Of a DNA stretch of 12,537 nt, positions 8,731 through 12,537 are shown piece after piece; position 1 is the stretch's first letter; the number at the start of each line of letters is the position of its first letter. Source of the DNA: Blastomyces gilchristii SLH14081 (Eukaryota; Ascomycota; Eurotiomycetes; Onygenales; Ajellomycetaceae). Position numbers and translations under genes: made by a program. Location of the stretch: positions 601,745 to 614,281 of the forward strand of contig NW_003101668.1 in the NCBI RefSeq assembly GCF_000003855.2, read 5' to 3'. The notes under the pieces are model-generated. The model worked only from the letters and a program-made list of their open reading frames with translations. It made no database searches and was not told where the DNA came from.

Positions 8731-8744
8731 ATAATAATAATAAT
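8731..8744 (+). repeat. AAT-repeat tail of the nested element
   Basis: A 14-nt ATA/AAT repeat ends the nested element just before its right target duplication. It is the same tail type as the LINE's, at 9001-9020. Confidence 0.85.
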
Positions 8745-8755
8745 AGTGTGTCTAT
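8745..8755. repeat. target-site duplication of the nested element, right copy
   Basis: AGTGTGTCTAT is identical to 7469-7479 and immediately precedes resumption of the LINE 3' sequence at 8756. Confidence 0.93.
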
Positions 8756-9020
8756 CTTTAAGACTGTGTTCTCTTTTCTTTTGTCATGATATTATCAAAT
8801 AGTTTCAAAGTATTAGAAGATGTTAAAATACTGCAATTTGTAAACAGTTTTTATATTCTGAGCTGGAATTTTCTGATTTTGCATATCTGAAATTGATGAA
8901 TGTATAATAGTTAACTTTACAGATATAGGAAAAACTCTGAGAACTAAAAGTTCTTAGGTAGATATCATAGTCTCTGACTGTATACATCTATAATTGAAGA
9001 ATAATAATAATAATAATAAT
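8756..9020 (+). other. LINE 3' untranslated region, part 2, with stem-loop and AAT tail
   Basis: This is the continuation of the resident LINE after the nested element. It is aligned without gaps to 8486-8744 and differs mainly by transitions in both directions. It contains the stem-loop CTGAGAACT-AAA-AGTTCTTAG at 8937-8957, in which one pair is now G-U. It ends in a 20-nt AAT repeat (9001-9020). No gene is seen in it. Confidence 0.88.
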
Positions 9021-9031
9021 TGTACTTTCTC
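9020..9031. repeat. LINE target-site duplication, right copy
   Basis: TTGTACTTTCTC is identical to 2961-2972; see the left copy. On the minus strand it encodes part of the gypsy integrase. Confidence 0.92.
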
Positions 9032-9480
9032 ACATTCTAACTCTTTTCTAAATTCTTTTATAACCTGACAATTCAGGCACTTGTGAGTGTATATCTGAAT
9101 GTTCTCAGTCATACTTAGTCAGTACACTCTTGATTCAAGTATACTCATGAGTTCAGAGGTTTCTAAGTGATCAAATTTCTTGTACATGTAAGTCATCAAC
9201 TCATGTCTAAATAAATATTCTAGATAGAGAGCTTTCACATATTCTAGATCACAGTAAAGTATAACATTATTTTTCAATTTTCTCAGCTTAAAGTTCACAA
9301 GCATCTCTTCTACTACTTTTATAAAATACTTATTATTCAATATCTTACTGTTCTTTAAGTAAGAGATTATTGTATTCACTCATTCTGATTCCCTGCATTC
9401 TCTCAGTGCATTTAATATAAACTTCTCTTATATCTGATTTATAGAACTCTTACTTATGAAATCAGATCTATAACTGATTA
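9021..9480 (-). pseudogene. pol: gypsy integrase N-terminal zinc-binding part, 5' half of the split gene
   Basis: The minus frame shared with RT and RNase H continues through 9119-9379 with SYLKNSKIL, FKLRKLKNN and DLEYVKALYLEYLFRHELM. This is the pattern that in Ty3/gypsy Pol precedes and includes the integrase H-H-C-C zinc finger. A stop where Trp is expected follows near 9117, then KCLNCQ (9065-9082) with both cysteines intact. Of the two expected histidines, one remains (FRH) and the other position appears to be Tyr. The zinc finger stabilises integrase multimers on cDNA ends. The reading runs into the LINE at 9020 and resumes in the matching frame at 2972, about 18 codons after the CxxC. 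Confidence 0.9.
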
Positions 9481-10081
9481 TATCAGATATTACAGTATCT
9501 GATCTCTTTTAGTATTTGATATTAAAATTATATACTTGAAACTCTGAGATTCAACATACTAAGTATTTGAAAGATTTCATCATTAATTATAGATAGATAA
9601 GACTTTTATAATCTATAATTACTGTTGTTATATACTTATTATCAATATATCTATTTCATAACATCAGTGCATGCTTAATCACTAGCAATTTCTTTTTATA
9701 CACTGAGTAATTAAGCTCAGCATCTGATAGTTTTCTATCATTATATATTATCAGGTGCAGCTTGCTATTCTTACTCATCTATAGAAGAGTATCTCTGATA
9801 GCTCATTCAGATGTATTTATCTCAATGTAAAAAGATTTATCATAATCTGATTGAATAAGTACTGAGAATATTATTATACATTTTCTCAGTGTGAGAAAAG
9901 CCTCTTCACACACAGTATTTCAGATGATTGAATAAAACTTCTTCTTTTATAAATTTATATTCATTTCTCTTAAGAGATCTGAGAGTGATGCAGATATTTA
10001 TATAAAATTCTTGATAAATCTGCAGTAATATAAGATTAATTCAAGAAACTATTATATATAATGTACATTTCTCAGCTGTGA
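9481..10081 (-). pseudogene. pol: gypsy RNase H domain, broken
   Basis: In the same minus frame as RT, the domain shows FYIEINTSE near 9810-9830, where the family usually has a D-A-S motif. The first catalytic Asp is therefore Asn (9815-9817). DRKLSDAELNYSVYKKKLL (near 9700-9750) matches the conserved S-R-K-L-S-x-x-E-x-N-Y block, followed by IDYKSL (near 9630) for the D-H-K-S-L block. A basic KY-stop-KRSD stretch and ISDIISYRSD follow, where V-A-D-A-L-S-R is usual. RNase H removes the RNA strand of the RNA-DNA hybrid during cDNA synthesis. Several Trp, Gln and Arg codons are stops. It lies directly between RT and integrase, the standard Ty3/gypsy order. Confidence 0.92.
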
Positions 10082-10800
10082 TTAATTCACTATAATATTC
10101 AATTTCTCTGAAATGAGATGTATACAGTCATCACTCACTATATATTCTATAAACTTCAACTCTTCTATTTTAAATATACACTTTATTAATTTAGTATAGA
10201 GCTTATACTCTGTCAGAGTTATAAGCACTTTATCAAGATACTTCAGATATTCATTATATGAGTTTAAAAAGACTAGAATGTTATCAAGATATACAAGATA
10301 TGAGATTTCATTCTGTTTATGAAGAATTATATTCATCATCATTTGAAAGATAATAGATACATTTATCAGACTAAATGATATTATCAGGAATTCAAACTTT
10401 CTTCATTATATATTAAATATAGTTCACAGAACTGACAGTTTATCTACATGAATCTGCTAGTATTCTGAGAGAAGATCAATTCTTGATAGATATTAGATAT
10501 TTTCAATCATATTCAACTGTTGTTGAATTTATAACAGTAAATATTCATTCTTGATTATAAGCTTGTTAAGTGCTTAATAATCAATACATATTTATCACTT
10601 CTCATTCATCTTTTTCAGAAATAGAACTGAAAAGCCTTATGTACTTGATAAGAGTTATATAAGATCATGTTTCAGAAGGTCTGTGATCTGACACTTCTGT
10701 TCTTCAAGATGTATTTGTGATAGAAGATATGTATTTTAATTAACTGATTTTATATTCTCTGTGTTAATCTCATGTATGAATTCTCATTTCAGTAGCAGTT
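10082..10800 (-). pseudogene. pol: gypsy reverse transcriptase, broken
   Basis: The minus frame from about 10800 contains EFIHEINTEN (10783 downward), then the LEEQKCQITDLLKHDLI thumb-entry block, GFSVLFLKKMNEK, CIDY, ALNKLIIKNEYLL, and SRIDLLSEY with the first catalytic Asp. KFEFLIISFSLINVSIIFQ is the degraded F-L-V-M-P-F-G-L-T-N-A-P-x-x-F-Q block. The active site YLDN lies at 10280-10291, where YLDD is expected, so the second Asp is Asn. The segment down to 10082 is stop-free and shows VYLDNILVF, LKYLDKVL and KCIFKIEELKFIEYIVS, all typical of Ty3/gypsy. It copies element RNA into cDNA when intact. Block order and spacing look normal; damage is point mutation. Confidence 0.95.
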
Positions 10801-11300
10801 TCAGTGAAAGATCTGTTCAGAAGATCTTCTTATGCTTCTTCAGAAGCTTCTTCATTCACTTATTCTCTCATATATTCTTTATCTTGATTTTCTTCACTTC
10901 TGAGTCTCATATGATATACAGAATGCTTTCAGATGAGATGTTGTAAATTATTCTTCTTACTTATTAATATATAAGCAGATTTAATTCTTCTATATCAGAG
11001 ATGTGAAATGTCCTTCTTATATCAGTTGATAGAATTGTATGAATCATTTCCTTCTTATCAGTTAACTGTATATAATACATACATCATTGAATCTGTGAAT
11101 TGAATCTTTGAAATTAATCAAGTCTGAGAATAAGATCATATTTCATGTTCTGCAGCTCTCATACTCAAATATAGCAAGATCATTCTTCAAAGTATAAGAG
11201 AACTCTTACTCTTGTAGATGATACTAAATATCAGTTATCAGATAATCTTATACATCAGAGATTCTTCACTTAACAGATCTCTTTTATTCTTCAGATTATA
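10801..11300 (-). pseudogene. pol: protease-RT linker of gypsy Pol, degenerate
   Basis: Between protease and RT the minus strand still shows KYDLILRLDWL near 11110-11145. This matches the conserved D-x-I-L-G-x-x-W-L motif at the end of retroelement proteases, with the Gly as Arg. Below that, down to about 10985, recognisable residues are sparse, and several frames contain stops. The frame 10761-10946 on the plus strand is a shadow. No other gene is seen in this stretch. Confidence 0.6.
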
Positions 11301-11571
11301 TAATTATTAATATATTGTATAGAAGCTTCTATATCTGCTAATACTTTTACAGTTATCTCTCAATTCTTACTTAAGTATCTCTTATACATTAATATTTCAG
11401 ATCTTAAGGCATTGAGATGAGCATCTGCTTCATTCTCACTCACATCTCAGTCAGAAGCCTGCTTTCTCTTGATATTTATAGAATTCAGAGAATCATCTAA
11501 TATAAGCATCTCTTTCACTTTAAAGACTTTTTATAGAATATCAGTGAGTGTCTTTAAGCTCACTGATTCTA
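11301..11571 (-). pseudogene. pol: gypsy protease, start of the pro-pol frame, broken
   Basis: This frame is the -1 frame relative to gag and opens directly after the frameshift site with LVESVSLKTLTDIL. It continues with an acidic stretch (DDSLNSINIKRKQASD, then SENEADAHLNALRSEIL) to the protease core VKVLADIEAS. There the aspartic-protease motif D-T-G-A-S reads DIEAS at 11321-11335: the catalytic Asp is kept, Thr is Ile and Gly is Glu, as expected from C-to-T and GG-to-GA changes. IQYINNYI follows, like the usual x-x-F-I-x. Four in-frame stops are seen, two of them TGA. The protease would process Gag-Pol. The frame agrees with that of RT, RNase H and the integrase N-terminus. Confidence 0.85.
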
Positions 11572-11581
11572 CTAGTTTTTT
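11540..11581 (-). promoter_or_regulatory. -1 ribosomal frameshift signal between gag and pro-pol
   Basis: On the minus strand the gag frame reads TCA AAA AAC TAG. It therefore carries the slippery heptamer A AAA AAC in the correct phase (plus coordinates 11575-11581), followed at once by the gag stop TAG (11572-11574). A 7-nt spacer (11568-11574) leads to a perfect 9-bp hairpin, ATCAGTGAG/CTCACTGAT, with arms at 11559-11567 and 11540-11548 and a 10-nt loop. Slipping back one base enters the frame that contains protease and Pol. The X-XXY-YYZ heptamer, 5-9 nt spacing and downstream stem are the known rules for -1 frameshifting. Because G-to-A mutation makes A-runs, the ancestral heptamer may have differed. 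Confidence 0.75.
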
Positions 11582-12537
11582 GACTCTCTTACTTCTCTTA
11601 ACTGTACACACTGTGTGCAATTTTTTATATCATGATTCTGATATTCACAGTTAAAGTGAGCTCAATACTCATAATATCAACATTTTCACTCAGAGAATCT
11701 CTTTTTCAGAGAATTCAGTGCTTTAGCAATGATATTCAAATCTAGATTTATTATATTTAGATGTGTGACTTGTATTATAGAAGTCTGATTACTTATTCTT
11801 CATTGAGATATACTTAATTACAGTATTTTCTATTATAATTGACTTACTTATTTCTATACAATAAGAATGTTATATACTTTCTTCACTATATCTGATTATA
11901 AGATTAAGCATTTTCATTTCACTCTTAACTCAGATATAAGATTATGAATGAAGATCTATAAATAGAAAGATGTTGAAAGCTCTTCATTTAATATAAGATA
12001 GTATAAGCTGAAGTGTGTGAAGTATGATATAAGATTATTCACTTATCTACACTCAGTGAAGTATTTATAACACTTATCTCATGCATTCACTTTCTCAAAG
12101 TTATACAAGATTTATTTGAAAAACTCATTTCATATTTATAAAAATGAATATTATTTCAGATCTGTAAGATTCATCTTTTCATTAGTTATTCACAATGATT
12201 TTACTTTTTTATGTAGAAACATAGCAGATCTTAAGACTTATTAAAATTCTGTTAATTATCTGTCTATAAGTTCATATTTAATCTGATAATATAATTATAT
12301 CTGACTTAGTCAGCTGATTGCAGTATTATTTTTTCAGTTATTATTAAAGCTTAGTGACTCTGACAGATCTTCTGACTTAATATATTTCATGTTCAGATTC
12401 TCATTCTGTGCAGTAGTCTCTGATAATATATACACTTCTGAAGAGATCATGAACAATTATGATAAAATCTTCAGATTCAGTATAGTTATCTATCTGTTTA
12501 AATATTCAATCTTCTGCTGCCAGGTCTAAGACCTGGT
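11572..12537 (-). pseudogene. gag: gypsy gag (capsid and zinc-knuckle), broken, runs off the window
   Basis: The minus frame (codon bottoms at 3n+1) runs from the window edge to TAG 11572-11574, at least 320 codons. An N-terminal polar region (SSEVYILSETTAQNE near 12430) precedes a capsid-like stretch, NNN-stop-KNNTAIS at about 12310-12345, then YELIDR and MFLHKKVKSL (12213 downward), in which Trp and Gln positions are often TGA. Near the C-terminus HFNCEYQNHDIKNC (11617-11658) resembles a CCHC zinc knuckle C-x2-C-x4-H-x4-C, with His in place of the first Cys. Gag would form the particle and bind RNA. The knuckle lies about 12 codons before the frameshift site, the usual position at the end of Gag. 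A start Met cannot be assigned; ATG at 12390 is one candidate but coding resemblance may extend upstream. Confidence 0.75.
12520..12536. repeat. 17-nt inverted repeat at the window edge
   Basis: CCAGGTCT-A-AGACCTGG has perfect 8-bp arms and is noticeably GC-richer than its surroundings. It falls in the weakly supported upstream part of gag and may mark less mutated sequence beyond the window. Confidence 0.5.

Larger units (their letters stand above)
7480..8744 (+). mobile_element. large SINE-like chimera: tRNA-like head, structured body, LINE-derived 3' end
   Basis: This 1.26-kb unit is bounded by an 11-bp target duplication. It starts exactly with a tRNA-like sequence (7480-7560), continues with about 670 bp of GC-richer body (7561-8232), and ends with 512 bp homologous to the last part of the surrounding LINE (8233-8744), including the LINE's AAT tail. 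This is the architecture of a tRNA-derived SINE that shares its 3' end with a partner LINE so that the LINE RT can copy it. It resembles the composite MINE element of Magnaporthe (foreign 5' sequence fused to a LINE 3' end). It encodes no protein I can recognise. The length is well above the usual 100-700 bp for a SINE. A one-off template-switch chimera is the alternative to a proliferating family. Confidence 0.88.
8233..8744 (+). repeat. LINE-derived 3' end of the chimera
   Basis: 8233-8485 matches LINE 7227-7479, and 8486-8744 matches LINE 8756-9014 at a constant 270-bp offset, so together they equal the LINE's continuous last 512 bp. The segment keeps ORF2 codons that are lost in the resident LINE: a Trp TGG at 8322-8324 and a Gln CAA near 8303. 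It ends in ATAATAATAATAAT (8731-8744). This shared 3' end should allow recognition by the LINE reverse transcriptase. Confidence 0.93.
2973..9019 (+). mobile_element. LINE (non-LTR retrotransposon, EN-RT-RNase H type), 5'-truncated, inserted in the gypsy integrase
   Basis: The plus-strand element is bounded by a 12-bp target duplication and ends in an AAT-repeat tail at 9001-9020. Domain order is an ORF1 remnant (2973-3390), apurinic-type endonuclease (3465 to about 4170), reverse transcriptase (about 4780-5950), RNase H (about 6430-6850) and a Cys/His motif (7124-7174). This order fits fungal LINEs of the Tad/I-like group; the clade is inferred from domain order, not a tree. Without the 1.26-kb element nested at 7480-8744 it is about 4.8 kb. 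The 5' end starts within coding sequence, so it is probably 5'-truncated. Most Trp codons are TGA, some are TAA or TAG, and one frameshift lies near 4863. It cannot make active enzyme. Confidence 0.96.
9021..12537 (-). mobile_element. Ty3/gypsy LTR retrotransposon relic, 5' part (gag to integrase N-terminus)
   Basis: Domain order on the minus strand is gag, protease, RT, RNase H, integrase zinc domain. RT and RNase H before integrase defines Ty3/gypsy rather than Ty1/copia. The 5' LTR and primer-binding site lie beyond 12537. Every domain carries stops or lost catalytic residues. Confidence 0.95.

Noticed and set aside
8486..9019. Simple tandem duplication of a 270-bp unit
   Set aside because: The two copies are the 3' ends of two different insertions, nested element and LINE, separated by an AAT tail and a target duplication. 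Nested insertion explains both position and flanks.
9001..9020. AAT microsatellite as an independent feature
   Set aside because: It is the LINE's 3' tail, matched by the tail of the nested element.
10761..11654. Plus-strand open frames at 10761-10946 and 11469-11654
   Set aside because: They are antisense shadows of the gypsy RT entry and of the gag/protease junction.
1..12537. CRISPR array, bacterial operon or ribosome-binding sites
   Set aside because: No regularly spaced repeats are present, and the content is eukaryotic retrotransposons.

Overview
The window is a block of dead, nested retrotransposons from what is most likely a filamentous ascomycete (Pezizomycotina). The basis is the family mix (fungal-type Ty3/gypsy Pol, a fungal EN-RT-RNase H LINE) and hypermutation that looks like repeat-induced point mutation (RIP). 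By eye I found one CpG outside 7480-8230. GG/CC pairs are scarce, most conserved Trp codons are now stops (mainly TGA), and active-site residues are hit by C-to-T/G-to-A changes. No intact host protein gene is visible.

The layout is three layers deep. (1) The oldest layer is a Ty3/gypsy LTR retrotransposon on the minus strand. Its 5' half is at 12537-9021: gag, a frameshift signal, protease, reverse transcriptase, RNase H and the integrase zinc domain. Its 3' half is at 2972 to about 1740: integrase core, integrase C-terminus and a Pol tail, followed by a possible LTR to about 117. (2) A LINE on the plus strand, 2973-9019, split the integrase gene between its zinc-binding CxxC and its catalytic core. 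A 12-bp target-site duplication (2961-2972 and 9020-9031) flanks it. Removing the LINE and one duplication restores the integrase reading frame. (3) A 1.26-kb non-autonomous element, 7480-8744, is inserted in the LINE's 3' region and flanked by an 11-bp duplication (7469-7479 and 8745-8755). It has a tRNA-like head with Pol III A and B boxes, a GC-richer, CpG-containing structured body of about 670 bp, and a 3' end of about 510 bp copied from the same LINE family. It is a large SINE-like chimera inside a member of its own partner family.

Two points stand out. One is the chimera, whose head and body look unmutated while the flanks are riddled. The other is a textbook-like -1 ribosomal frameshift signal at the gypsy gag/pro-pol junction: A AAA AAC, the gag stop immediately after it, a 7-nt spacer and a 9-bp hairpin. 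It links frames that match gag and protease-Pol. Purine-rich sense strands mark element direction: the plus strand is pyrimidine-rich in both gypsy halves and purine-rich in the LINE.

No element here is autonomous now. The LINE RT box reads YVND, its endonuclease Glu is Lys, the gypsy RT box reads YLDN, and the integrase catalytic Glu is Lys. All statements come from reading by eye; no database search was run.
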